Assembly: GCA_932521035.1 (NCBI GenBank)
Contig: OW051493.1
Span: forward strand, 6,448,001 to 6,512,000
DNA from: Oscheius dolichura
Taxonomy: Eukaryota; Nematoda; Chromadorea; Rhabditida; Rhabditidae
Length of the DNA stretch: 64,000 bases
Reading direction: 5' to 3'
Shown piece by piece: positions 34,201-46,445 of this stretch. The first letter of the stretch is position 1; every line of letters starts with the position of its first letter. The position numbers and the translations under genes are program-made. Under the pieces are notes generated by a model, which was not told where the DNA came from, did not search any database, and worked only from the letters and a program-made list of their open reading frames with translations.

Positions 34201-37200
34201 GGTTCCGTTCCACCCCGCCTGACGCCACCGGATTGCCTCCTTCTTGGGAAGCGACCAGCCTCCCCGTCATTTACTACATAATTTACGCGGTCAGAGGAGT
34301 TCATCGCCGGCTCTCCTATTCCGCTGAATATTAGTCGCGCCTTAAAACATCCAGCAAATTTCGGGGCTGATGGAAGCTGACAAAAACGTGGGGCGGTCAG
34401 CTGTACAAATAACTCGTCATCCCCCCTCTGTAAAAATGACACGTTTTACTATACAAGGGGTATTTCGCAACCTCTCCCCTTCCCCAATAAGTCCTCCCCA
34501 AATTACTGGGTAATTAGTCTGGTTTCCCAGGGAGATCTCCTCCTCCTCCCCCCTCCTCATAAAACTAAGGGGCAGGCCCTACTCGAAATCTCCTCCTCAT
34601 CCCCTCCAAATTTGGATCTGTGACCCGTTCAGCCTAACAAAGCTAGTTTCCTGAGCTGCCCTGCCAAAGTTCATGTAAGAACTGCTCCTCTGCAACCCCC
34701 TGGTACTAATCCCCGGAGCCAGGATGACGGGAGGAGCGAGTTCATTGCCTTTTGAAGCTAATCCCTTCATCTCTCAAGCCGCGGCTTTTGCCCGGGGAGA
34801 AAAGCAGGATTTCGGGGAGGACCACCCACAGCGGGGACCCTGTTTTGCAACTGGCCATCTGTTCCTCTGCCCGTGCAAAAGATCTTGCAAAGTGAGTGGG
34901 AGGAGGGTGATTGACGCGCTTTGTCCCCCCGTCCTCGTCTCCTGTCCCTCCTGGCCGATCGAATCGATGTCGCTCCTCTCACCTGTTTTGTATTGCCTAC
35001 CCCGCCAAAACAACCACTACTGTCTGTGTTTTAAAAGCATTGAATACTCAGCCAGAGCCTCGTCCAAAAATGGCGAATTGAATCAGTGTATGAAATATTC
35101 AAAGGGGGATTACGAAGCAACACAACACCCACGCGTCCCCTTGTTCAGTAGGCTCATAATAGAGGCAGCAAAGAGAGACTAATCTGTGCAAAAATGGCCC
35201 AAGACCAACAAGATCACACTACTTTTTGGAGGTGACGGGTTACGGTAGCCGGAGACTGGAACCTGAGGTTCCACAGTGGATGAGTATAAGCCGGAGGGGA
35301 TGATCCTGTTGAGTTGACGAGCTCCTTAGAATAAATCCCTTGTACGGTCTCGGGTGACCGGGGAAACCGCCGAAAATAGAAGGCCGGGGTATATGGTCAG
35401 CTGTTGTTCCTGTCTCTTTTTCGATAAAACAATGGAAACGGTGGGAGACGGTCATTATCCCTGGGATTTCAACGGCCCTTGTCCCCTGTCCTTCTGTGTT
35501 CTGTTACCAATCACCGGCTGATATCAGAGAATCTATTTGTTCTTTTAAACAGTACGAGTGCCTCATCAACTTCCGCCGCCCCTTTATCAGTCCCCTGTTA
35601 ATATTAAACCCCCTAGATAGCCTCACTCCACCTGTTCCAAAAAGTAGCACCATCCTCCCAGTGGGCACCCTCATCCTCCCGTCCAAAAAAGGCCTCCTCT
35701 CCTCTTCTCGGGTCTCCTTTCTACTCGACTTCACGCGTTCGCGCGCGTGGTGTCTGTTGATTTTCGTGTCATCCCGTCCGCTGTTTATAGAGCAGTCGGC
35801 CGTCGGTGTATCGCTGCGCACCGCCGTCCTTCTCGTCCTTCTTGTGCTTGTCATCGCCGGTGCTGCTGCCACCGTTGCCATCTTTTTCTGCTGTTCACGT
35901 GGGGATAACAAGGCTCGGTGAGTTCGTCTTTTTCTCTTCTTTTCAGACGGGGAGATATTAGGGGGCACCTCATCCTCCATCCAATCAACGCCTTCCCCTG
36001 CTGATTGCTCACTTTTTCCTGTTCCCAAATCAGCGAGCGTGGGTGGTCCCCTCCGTGTGAGAAAGCCGTCCCTCATTTTTCACCCGCTCCTCCCGGAAGT
36101 TGGCGGCCACCCAACAGCTGATTCGGTTGTTCGGATGAGACGCGGAGGTGGGCAGGATATGCTCATAGCCGCCGAGCTCTCTTTATTTCTCGCCGGTGGC
36201 TGTCAGCCTGGCCAAACAAAGCTCTCTTTCGAAAGAGCGTGACCCTTTTGAATTTGACAGCTACGTGGAGGTCTCTGAATCCCCTACCGTAATATTGTAT
36301 AAACTTTTCTTTAAAGTGAGAAATAACAGAAGCCAGTGTCAATATTTATCACCGTTTTTGTTTTCCTCCTTTTCCTCCTCCCCGGCCCGGCCTCGATTTT
36401 TGAGTAAACTGATCAATCAAATGAAGAGGCCCCGGAGTGGCTTGACTTTTGTCTCCCCGTTCCAAAAATAACCAAAAGGGGGATTTGTGTACTCGATGTC
36501 CCCCGGGGAGGGTGCCAAATTGAGGAGACTCTCGCTCACTCACTGCTCCCTCGTAAATCAGCCCACCCACCCCCGTTTAGCGACAACGGCGGCCGTTTTC
36601 CCATGCGGATCAGGGAAAGCTGCCTACACGGAAAAACAACGCGGGAGAAGGAGCACTTCTTGTTTTGGTCTCTCTTCCACGAAAATTAATCGCTTTTTGT
36701 TCCGGCAAAAAATATAGGCGGAAGTCGCTCCCTCCCCTGCAAAAACGAGTTCATCTTGCAGGGGATCGACAGGAAGATAAAGAATAAACACAGTAACCCG
36801 GCGATAGAATTCAATTACTGTTTAATTATTTCCTTGAATATCGAATAGTTTGAATTCTCTGATAGAAAGGATCGGCTGCTGCGATTTATGGAGCAAGGCG
36901 CGCGTCTCCCTGCCTTCCGTGGCGCAGGGGCGTTAATTAAAGAATAGAGAATAGAAAGAGAAAGAGAGAGTTCCCCTAGTAATAAAGTACTAGCTGGTGA
37001 TGTTGATGGTGGTCGGTCTCTTGGCCACCTCCCTATTCAGTGCCAGGGAATCGATGCTCTCCGAGCGAAGCACCTTGGCGCTCGTCCTCTTCGTGCCCCA
37101 CCTACGCCCTCGTGGCTTGTCCTCCCTCTAACCACCCGCCTCATATTTCGAGGTCCCCCCTTCTCATATTTTTGATCTCAGACGTCGTTTTTGGCTTTTC

Positions 37201-39435
37201 CGGGGCGTCTCTCATTAGACTCGAGGGTGTAGTCTTGCTCGTCCTCCCCTAACTTTTCCCTTCTTTTTTGTTGTTTTTCGGGGCGGGAGAGGATGGGACA
37301 TAATTAGCACCCCCTCGCCAAAACAGACATGTCACCACATTTTTGGAGGTTTTTCTCCCCTCTAATAATTGCATGTTTGGAGTTCATTTTCCATGCACTG
37401 CCACGGGCTGAACATTCGCCGGCCGGCCCCTCTTCCCAGAGATCTTTCCGGGGCAAACTACAATCCAGCGGCTGCTCTACAGTAGCCCCTGACCTCTTCG
37501 GCTACGTATCCCCCCTTCAAAAATTAATTCATGACGTCCCTGCCTCCCCCTACCCTTAATCCCATCAAAGTTCTTTGATTATTCCCTTGACTTATCTCTT
37601 ACGTCGGTCGGGGCTCTCCTTTATTCTAAACTTTTTGTTCCCCAAAAGAGAAGAGAGGTAAAAACAAGCCACGAGGTTGTCGTCCCCTTTCCATGATCAG
37701 ATCCGCCCCCACTACGGCCATTCAGGCACATGGCTCTCTCTCTCTCTCTCTCTTTTCAAAAGATAAACAGCTTTTGATGTTCATGTTCCCCTCTCATTCA
37801 TCCATTTTGCAGACAAGCGGCCTACTCGTCGAAGGAGTCGCAGTGGGCCGCCCTCAAGATGATCATGGCCGAGAGAGCGGCCGACTGCCTCGCCAAGTTG
37901 GGTCTTGACGCTACTTCTCCCGATGCCGCCCCGCCGAGTAACCACCTCCAGCCGGGATTTGGCCACCATCGACGGTGTCGGAGTCTACGAGAGAGGACGG
38001 GAGTTGACCACCGACTAGAGCGGCTGCCATCCGGCCCCCTACATAAGACCCCCCTACAGACCGTCCTCCCCGGATTCAATGTCTATCGAAAGTGAGTTTT
38101 TGGAAGATTCTCTCGAGCACAGCCTGGCTTTCAGTCGTCCCGTCCGAAAGAGCGACTTTGAGCTCCATGTGAGGAATATGAGTGCCGACTCGGAGTTCCG
38201 TTTCTCCGAAGAATACGAGGCCATGAAGAACATCGGTGTCGGCCAGAGCTGTCAGGCGGCCGACATCCCCATCAACCGCCCCAAGAACCGTTTCACCAAC
38301 ATCCTGCCCTACGACCATTCGCGTATCAAACTGATGAACGTGGACGGGGAGGAGGGCTCCGATTACATCAATGCCAACTACATCCCGGGCTTCTCCAACC
38401 GGAGGGAGTTCATCGCCGCCCAGGGGCCACTGCCCTCGACAAGGGATGCCTTCTGGCAGATGGCCTGGGAACAGCAGTGCCCGGCCATCATCGCCCTGAC
38501 AAAGTGTGTGGAGAAGGGACGGGATAAGTGCCATCAATACTGGCCGGATCAGGATCGGATGAGTGTCACCTACGGGGACATCGAGGTGGGGAACAGAAGG
38601 GACAGCATAGAAGGAGGATGTTCAGGTGACGATGATGTTCGAGACCAAATACGACGAGTTCACTGTCCGGCAGCTGCGACTTACCCACTTGGCGGAGAAC
38701 GTAGCCCCCAGGAGCATCTGGTAAGAGATAGTTATGTTACTTCTTTGGAATGGAATGGACAACGAGAGGTCAAACGGCTCGTTTCAGGCATCTGCACTAC
38801 ATGGCCTGGCCAGATTTCGGCGTTCCCGAGCATCCGGACGGGATCATCCGTTTCGCTCAGCTGTTCCGAAATAAACTGCCCCACTCGCCACACAACAAGC
38901 CGACCATCGTCCACTGCAGGTACTCGTCTCTTCTCCATCGTCCTCTGACCAGCGCCTTTTCAGCGCGGGTGTCGGCCGCTCGGGTACGTTTGTGACCATC
39001 GACCGTCTGCTGCAGACCATCCAACAGGACCGGCCGATCGATGTCTTCGGCATCGTCTACGAAATGCGTCTGGAGCGGTGTCACATGGTCCAGAATGAGG
39101 TGTGTATAATTTCGATAATTGCGCCGTCTGGCAGCAGACACGTCCAATTCGGGGGGAGGCTGTCTCCCACGCACTTCATTTTAATTTCATAGCAGCACAT
39201 TCCGATTTTAAAGAGAGGGAACGGGGGACAAGAGCCAGTTGAAGTCGTCTCTACCGTAGTCCGGCCTCTTCCTAAAGAGAATATCTTTCAGCAGCAGTAC
39301 ATCTTCATCCACCACTGCATCCTCCACGCGCTGCAGTCGTCCGGCTCGACGCGTCTCCTCTCGCCGAGTCCCGCCGACGTCCACCAAAATCCAGCCTTCG
39401 AAGACGACGAGGGCATTGCCGAGTCGGGTTTCTAG
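28261..39435 (+). CDS. dep-1: Receptor-type protein tyrosine phosphatase, FN3 ectodomain (R3/DEP-1-like)
   Basis: Single-domain receptor PTP that removes phosphate from tyrosines of receptor kinases and adhesion proteins. Exon 28261-28321 encodes a signal peptide ([19 protein letters not shown]). Ectodomain exons are 28827-28864, 28908-29026, 29066-29315, 29359-29554, 29635-29762, 29803-29955, 29995-31204, 31243-31436, 32259-32363 and 33262-33370. They carry roughly eight FN3-like repeats. The transmembrane exon is 35791-35917. The cytoplasmic part starts at 37813; one 42-nt intron there is only tentatively placed. The catalytic domain has [22 protein letters not shown], the WPDFG loop (exon 38790-38919), [11 protein letters not shown] spanning the next junction, and QQYIFIH in the last exon (39292-39435). 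The C-terminus contains NPAFEDDEG. Only one PTP domain is present, as in PTPRB/PTPRJ. Orthology to C. elegans dep-1 is inferred from architecture. Confidence 0.92.
31453..32034. mobile_element. Non-autonomous TIR transposon (MITE-like) in a phosphatase intron
   Basis: The ends are near-identical inverted repeats of about 73 bp (31453-31525 against 31962-32034) that differ at only a few positions. Both begin CTAGGGGGGC. The element is flanked on each side by the dinucleotide TA (31451-31452 and 32035-32036), the target duplication expected of Tc1/mariner-type insertions. No transposase frame is present, so it would move in trans. Inside are an 11-bp perfect stem (GAGTTTTGGCG at 31592-31602 pairing with 31618-31628), smaller palindromes, and a tRNA-like core listed separately. 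Confidence 0.82.
31745..31840 (+). repeat. tRNA-derived (SINE-like) core inside the TIR element
   Basis: TGGCGCAGCACGTAGG (about 31760-31775) resembles a Pol III A box and GGTTCGGATCC (31803-31813) a B box, at a tRNA-like spacing. The B box is followed by CGCTCCACGA and then T-runs (about 31829-31840) that could end Pol III transcription. The acceptor stem does not pair and the anticodon arm is missing, so it is not a functional tRNA. A palindrome ATGTCGCGACAT (about 31743-31754) lies at its left edge. Confidence 0.55.
33371..35790 (+). other. Long intron of the receptor phosphatase
   Basis: Lies between the last FN3 exon (ends 33370, phase 1) and the transmembrane exon (starts 35791, same phase), so no further coding exon is required. 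The phosphatase exons on either side are GC-rich. Nothing else was recognised inside. Confidence 0.6.
35918..37812 (+). other. Long intron between transmembrane and cytoplasmic exons
   Basis: The phases match across it (CG/A, giving Arg), so it can be a single intron. It contains a (CT)n run at about 37734-37752 near its acceptor and an open - strand tail (36988-37092) that is noted as a weak possible exon. Confidence 0.6.
36988..37092 (-). CDS. Possible terminal exon of an unknown antisense gene
   Basis: On the - strand an acceptor-like GGCGTAG is followed by an open frame ending [18 protein letters not shown] and a short TTINITS tail before TAG. It looks like a cytoplasmic tail with a phosphorylatable SESIDS motif. 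No further exon of such a gene was found, and the frame may be chance. It lies within a phosphatase intron on the opposite strand. Confidence 0.15.
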
Positions 39436-40282
39436 CCGGCAAATTTAAAACACAAAAAGCACCAAACGGGTCTAGAGAAATGTTAGTCAGCAGCCCTTTT
39501 TGTGTTAAAAAAGAGGCGATACAAAGCCACGGGTATAAGCAGTCCATATTGTTTTTCGTTTCCATTCCCAAATGAAGATATATTCTATGCTCCTCTGTCT
39601 CTATTCACCGGGGTACTTGACGTCGTCGTCGTCGTTCACACGACCTCTGCCCCTTTCAGGGGTAATCACACACAAAACACTGTGTATCCAGGCAATTATA
39701 TGCTTGGCTACAATTTCTTTGTTGTCTTCCCTCTCGAATATTTTAATTGTCCTGTGCTTGTTGACTGCCGGACGCCTCGCCGTCCCTCTAGGGAAAGTCA
39801 GGGAATAATTGAGCAAATAGTTTAATATCCTAGCACCTGGGTAATATAAGCAGAATCACAACGGAAAGATCACAATTGAGGAGGCAAGTGAAGGGGGACT
39901 AGAGGTTGGAGGACATGGCTACCCGGTCGTGGAGTGGATTGTTGAAGGAGTGAAACCTGAACACTGGCGTATTCTATTGTCTATTACATTTGAGACGAGA
40001 AATAATAGATGTTATTAGACTAGCTAGCAGCAAAGTTATTGAAGCCAACCTGCTATTGAACACATTTCGATGCAGCCAATCGCGCATCCTGTCAATCCGT
40101 CGGAGTGCCCTCACACTAGGGGAGTCGCTGCCAGCCCCTGAAGTAACTGATTTCAACCGAGAAGAACTGAGTGTCCTGTGTGTGTGTGTGTGGAAAGGCA
40201 GCAGAAAATGTTAATACATCACCGGATGAAGAAGAAAATGAAGCGGAAGCAGGCACAGACGGGTTAGTAAGAGACAAGCGAC
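39436..40282. other. Convergent intergenic region
   Basis: Separates the phosphatase (+) and mucolipin (-) 3' ends. It contains a (TG)8 run at about 40177-40192. Open frames here overlap one another on both strands and have no family or splice support. Confidence 0.5.
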
Positions 40283-42656
40283 CTACCGACCGAGGTTTAG
40301 CAGGTTCTCCGGGGAGAAGGCCGCCTGGGCACTGGCTGTCGACAGCTCCTCCGGGGCCTGGGCCGTGTCCACGAAGTCTTTCAGCAGAGACCTTTCCACC
40401 GTGAGGCCCTCGGTGTATCTATCCTGAATATTCCCCGGTCTAGACGGGCACGGGGAGGAGACGGACCTTGACGACCTCGTAGGCATCCATGATGATAGCG
40501 ATGAAGAGGGAGAGAACGACGTAGATGAACAGGGACACGAAGCAATAGATGTAGATGGTTCCGAAGACCTGGAAGAGGAGGATGGCCGGCAGGGGGGCAG
40601 CTGCCTACCTTGATGGTGGTGTTGGAGTCATTGATGGTATAGAAAGTGGCGAACATGTCATCCCCATTGAGGAGGGAGAACAGCGCCTCGGAGGATTCAC
40701 TCAGAGTACGGAACTAAAACATCTGGTCAGTCTTTTACTCTAACCAGCTCACTTTCATACTGTAGGGGCCGATTATAACCCAGCCGGCGATCAAGAACCC
40801 CGTGTAGAGGACGATGGCACACGTCATGAAGCGCATCATATTCGGCAGGGACTTCTTCATGGTCAGGATTAATATCTATAAATTATTTATTTATTATAAA
40901 GAGAGGGAGACGTACGTTGTATTGGCTGAAGAAGCCGAAATATCTCAAAACACCGACGTAGACCAAAAGGGCCCCGGTGCCGAGGAGGATGCCCGTCAAG
41001 GTGAACAAGGAGTTGTCGAAGTCCTTGAATTCGATGGAGATCTTACTCACGGTCCCGATGACGATGAGGACATCGTTGACGACAATCATCACGTACCTAG
41101 GGGGAATTAGAGGAGAGGACACCCGGCCTACCAGAGATTCAAAAAGTCCAACTCGTCGCTGATTGTCATCTTCACTCCCAGGGTGTGCTCGAAGTAGACG
41201 ACGGCCTTCTGTAGAGGGGTGAATAAGAGAGAGGAGGAGGACCTACGTTCTTCAAGAGATGGGACTTGATAAGAGCACGGATACAGAGGATGAAGGAGAG
41301 GATACAGAGCATCAACACGAACAGGTCACACACACCCATCAGGAGGGTGTCCACTCCCCAGCCGACACCTTCAATTCTCTCTATTTGCAGGATGGAAAGA
41401 GGCCGAACCTTTGATTACTCTTCCGTTACAGACCTTCACGTAGGAGATGACAGTTCCGAGGTTGATGTGGACCTGTCCCGTGTGGTGGGAGTTGTCGAAG
41501 ATGATGGACACCTAGGATACCTCGATGGGAGGAAAGGGGAGGAGGATACTCACATCGATCCGGTAGCATTCGGGCTTTTGGTCGCCGTGTTTCGGACTGA
41601 AGTGGATGGTCCTCAACTTGAAATTGATGGTGGCCTTGGAAATGAGGAGGGCGTCCTCCGGGGTGAAGGTGACCCCTCTCTTCTTGAAGGCAGCCACCAC
41701 CGCCTGGGCGTCGGCTTCTATTTCCTTGACCTCCGGCTGGGTCAGGTTTAATACTATTCTAGCTGGAAATAAAGGAATAAGAAGGATGAAAAGGGGAGAA
41801 TTACCGACGACCGGCGTCACGTCGAAATCATAGGTGTTATTATTCACGGATACATTGGCTATTCGATCGACGACGACCTGAAAGAGGAGACCGTTAGCAG
41901 GAGGACAAGATAGGAGGATGAGATAGGAGGACGAGATAGACTGGCCTCGATGTAGGGGATCTTCTCGAAGTCGATGCCAGCCAACAGCGAGGCGTTGTGG
42001 GTGCTCAGGAAGGGGTCTTTGACATTCCTCTGGATGTCGTAGCTGAACGAGGCGAACGAGTCCGTCTGGATCGAGTAGTACTGAAATATCCTTGTCTCCT
42101 CTCATATTCAAATGGAAGCCCACAGATTTGATAATAAATTGGAGGTGCTCGAAGATGCCCTGGCCGTCGTAGACAGAATACCGCCCCTCTGCCGGCGGGT
42201 ACTGTAACGCGTCCCTGTCGTCGTTCCACTCCTGGAGAAGCCTAGATTAAACGAGACCAGATCGGGACGAACCTTTAGGAACTTATGTCTCATGACGGTG
42301 TTCGTGTCCTCCATAAAGTCCACGTGAGACATTCTCATCTCGGCGAAGAGGACCAGCTGCGCCGTGACGAAGACAATTTTCAATATTTGGAGGGCTAATT
42401 TATAGGGAAACTGGCGTCGGACCTATTGTTTTTAACATTTGAATCAACGGAGAACAGAGGGAATTACCTTGTATTTCTGAAGGGGATTCATGAAAAAGAA
42501 CTGGAGATGCCGTCGGAGCCGTTCACCCTCGTCCCGGTCGGCCGGGTTCAGCCCGTCCAGAATCTCTTGGAAATTTACATATTGTTGGTTGTCGACACTG
42601 AAAGGAACAGCGGAATTGATGGCTAGGAAAGGAAGAAAGGAGTCTTACCGTGCCAT
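40283..42656 (-). CDS. cup-5: Mucolipin (TRPML/CUP-5) lysosomal cation channel
   Basis: Endolysosomal Ca2+/cation channel of the TRPML family. The fifteen exons on the - strand are 42649-42656, 42468-42597, 42273-42422, 42124-42231, 41946-42080, 41805-41877, 41554-41762, 41409-41511, 41247-41368, 41132-41208, 40916-41096, 40753-40875, 40609-40713, 40467-40568 and 40283-40423. They give 588 residues, close to the usual 550-580. The N-terminus has RLRRHLQFFFMNPLQKY followed by TM1 (about 60-82, ILKIVFVTAQLVLF). A long luminal domain follows with several Asn-X-Ser/Thr sites. Then come the TM2-TM6 block, including ILLGTGALLVYVGVLRYFGF, and the selectivity filter NGDDMF (about 489-494), intact. 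The start codon exon encodes only MA and part of R. The junction 41946/41877 needs a GC donor. The symbol follows C. elegans by orthology inferred from sequence. Confidence 0.95.
41878..41945 (-). other. GC-AG intron in mucolipin
   Basis: The upstream exon must end ...TACATCGAG and the downstream exon start GTCGTCGTCGAT to keep frame. The only consistent donor reads GCCAGT, with acceptor TTTCAG. Using the nearby GT would bring a stop codon. It is the second GC-AG intron in the window. Confidence 0.55.
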
Positions 42657-44068
42657 GTTGTGGGAACTGTGGTGGGCTATATGGCAATGACAGTTGGACA
42701 CAATACTGCTCATTTTATCTTATTTTAATAAAAAAATAGGAAAAAGAAGCTGAGAAAGGAACTAATACAAGCGAAGCCGCTTGGCAGTGGATATGCTTTT
42801 GTTAATTAGGGCACGCTTACTTTGTGGCGTTGCTGGCGTGTCCCGAACTCCGCCGACTCGCGTCCGAATTAAATGTACGCCTTGACATCTGAAAATCTGT
42901 ATTTTATTGGTTATAAACAGGGGGATTGGAATAAGCAAACAGAGGGAGAGTGTGACTCAGCCCGAGAAGCCCTTTACGCTTACGTGACTGCGGACTGGGT
43001 TTTCGAGTTACCGTATCTTGGGAGGGGAGGCTGGGTTCTCCTCCTCCCTCTCCTCTTTCTATGGATTTGCTGGGGGGAGATGCTCACTTTCTCGAGGGGA
43101 ATGGAGTCAAATGGATGGCTGTTGGCCGGCATGGGCAGACGGTCTTCTTGTGATCAGGGAGACCCGGATTGACAGCTCCTTGACTGGACCGGGCGACTAA
43201 ATTCGCTGAAAGCGCCTGACTGAGCACAGGAAACAATTAAGGTGGAACGGGAGGTGGTAGAAGGCAGTCTGATTGGAAGGGGAGACGTGTGACTGGAGCA
43301 GAAGAATGAGAGAATTGTTACCGGGAGGATGACGCACGGGGGACCGTTTCGGCCGGTCGGTCGCCTCATTTTCTATGTAAATCCTAGAGGGAAGAACTGT
43401 TTCGACGGGTTGGGCATGGATGAGGACGAGGAGAGAGGGTTCGAGAGAGGGAAAAGACGGTCACAGGGAGCCATTCCATCTACGAAAATGTCCTCTCCAA
43501 ATGGTTTTAGTGTGACTTCAGTTCTTCGGCTAATTTTTAGTGGTGAGCGGCCGCTTGGTCCTCCTATCCCAATCTTACATTTTTCAATTGCCATGATCAT
43601 AGAAGAGATTATTTGTTTCTTTTGAGGAAATAGAGCAACTGAGAATTGTGTACCTAATTTGGACTTTTTTTGTGGTTAATTTGGATAATTTGGAGCTGGT
43701 ACAGCTGAAATGAGCTAGCATTCCTTTCTTCTGGTCGACGTAAGTTCGCGTCAATACAAATAAAGGTCTAAAACTCGCCGTTTGAAGCAAAACTGAAAAA
43801 GGCGCAAAAAAACAAATTCTGGCCTAAATCAGCTCGTGGCTAATTCTTCGGGTTGTGTTGTTTTGATATATATTGACCACCGGTACTGTCTCACATGCTT
43901 CTCTAAGCTGCAGCAAAGCAATTTTTGCTATATATCAGAATAACAACAGTTTGCTTCGGATTTATGTAAATTTAGAAGCAGATATAATAATTGCCAATTA
44001 TTCCGTGATTCAGTATTTCTTACATTTTGTTTTGCCGTATGACTTTTGCTATCTATGAATTGCAGGAA
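42657..44068. other. Divergent intergenic region, mucolipin and NAC alpha
   Basis: The mucolipin side (42.7-43.5 kb) is GC-rich and purine-rich on the + strand. From about 43.6 kb the sequence becomes AT-rich as NAC alpha is approached. The NAC alpha ATG is preceded closely by TTGCAGGAA, so an intron in the 5' leader or a trans-splice acceptor is likely. No other gene was supported. Confidence 0.5.
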
Positions 44069-44782
<714 letters not shown>

Positions 44783-45662
44783 TGCTAGTGTTTCTGCGTT
44801 TGTTTTGCTTGATTGTTATCTAAATGAGCTTGTTTATAAATATTTTCAACGCGTCGTTTGCTAATTGTTGTAATTGATTGTTGAAATAATTGTTGTGGCC
44901 TATTGCCAAAATTGTAGTAGAATCGCCCCTCACTATTTTATCGGGGAAAGGGACCCAGGGAATGTGTAGTCTTGCTCAAGATCGTCCCAGGTTCCCCATA
45001 GTAAAATCAACGATTGCCCGTTTCACCCAACGCCGCTTTTATCAAAACTTCGCAAATCTTTTTCTCGAAAGTGTAACAGGCGATCTTTCTAATTTTTGCT
45101 GCAATCAACTGATCTCTATGAGACGAACATTTTGAGCTATCAACCGGCGTTTAGATTATCTGAAATGCATATTTTTCGTTGATAAGGGCATTTTCTGAAC
45201 AAAATCCAATTATTTTTGTTTCTCCTCTAGTTGACGTTATTTAGTGTTTTTCTCGTGCGTTCTATAGTAATTCGGGGTCGATAAAGCCAAATAAACCATC
45301 AGAAATAGATAAAAATGCATAAAATCGGGATTAGCATTGGAGCGCCCGACCTTTAATCCGCCGGGTTCGGCGAGCAGTGTCGAAGCGGGTGCCCAAGTGG
45401 CATCCGATTTCATCAAACTTGCCTTCTGTTCCGATGAAAAAGTGTACAGTCATCGAGAAAGACGGCCGGATGCCCCTAGGTCCGAGACGAAAAAGAAGTG
45501 TCGATCTTCAAGTGTTCTGTGATTCACTCTGCTTAGCGCGAAGAGGGGCCGGAGCAACCATTCGTCATAGACACATCCAAAGACACCAAGAAGAACACGA
45601 TGCCGAACAAAAAGAAGATAAGAAAACAACAACGAGATTTAATTTAATTTTTTATTCTCAGT
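44783..45662. other. Intergenic, downstream of NAC alpha
   Basis: AT-rich to about 45.3 kb, then more mixed. Two overlapping + strand open frames (45337-45522 and 45377-45688) are lysine- and arginine-rich but have no recognisable domain or splice signals, so they are not called. Confidence 0.4.
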
Positions 45663-46445
45663 CTAGTTCGGTGCGTCGTAGTACGTGAGAGCGTCGACGG
45701 CCGTCAAGATCCGGAAGAACTCCTGGGGGCAAAGAGCCAGGAAGAGGTCCTCCGGCTGACGGTGGACGCGAGGCTTATGGCGGCCGACTGCCCACAGCAC
45801 CTCCTCTTCCTCTGCTCCTCTGGCAGCCATCTCGCTCAGCGTCGTCATCCACGGTAGAGAGCCTGCCACCAACTCCACTACCGTGTACAGCCAGCTTTCG
45901 AGATCATCCTTCCGGGACTGGCTCTTCTTCGCATGGAAGGCCCTGGTGGCGTGGAGGATGGAGCCACGGCAGGGGCCGTCTTTGCGGGGGCGGAGGAGGT
46001 TGTCGTCCTTGGCCAGGCACTTCGCGACACCGAAGTCCACCAGGTAGATGTGGTGGAGGGTGTCCGTCTCCCTGCGGCCGATGATGAAGTTGGCCGGCTT
46101 CACGTTCTGGTGGATGAACCCGGCCCTGTGGAGGTCTGTAAAACTCTGATTAGTGAATGGAGAGGCAGGAAGAATAAAAGAAAATGTATGTCGACTTACC
46201 TTCAAGGGCTTGGAGGCCCTGAACCCCTACCGACAGGGCACTCGGCCGAGACGAAGCTGACCGACAAGGGTGACAGCCGGGTGGCCAAGCAGGCAAACTT
46301 GAGAAGTGTGCAGTCGGCCAAGAACAACTACAGAAAAGCAACGCATACGATCCCGCGTTTTAGACATTTTCTCATTGAGAGCGTACGCCGCGTGGGAGGA
46401 TGTCCTGCCAAGTGGAGGTTTGTCTGGCTTGGCCGACTGGCCCAC
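45663..46445 (-). pseudogene. Decayed TTBK/CK1-superfamily kinase
   Basis: The 3' exon (45663-46135) encodes the C-lobe: DLHRAGFIHQNVKPANFIIG, then VDFGVAK (DFG intact), then RKDDLESWLYTVVELVAGSLPW, as in the tau-tubulin/CK1-like kinases that are expanded in nematodes. The catalytic HRD is HQN, so the base Asp is gone. The upstream exon ends SVGVQGLQALE (46200). The more 5' sequence matches a kinase N-lobe only in another frame (HAAYALNEKMSKTRDR then AVTLVGQ), where the ATP-binding Lys of ALK is Asn. The two frames overlap at about 46225-46260 without a splice site, implying a frameshift. No glycine loop or credible start was seen. It could be an active pseudokinase with an unseen exon, but decay is more likely. 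Confidence 0.6.

Noticed and set aside
45337-45688. Basic open frames downstream of NAC alpha
   Set aside because: Two overlapping frames of similar length with no domain, no splice signals and no conserved-looking motif.
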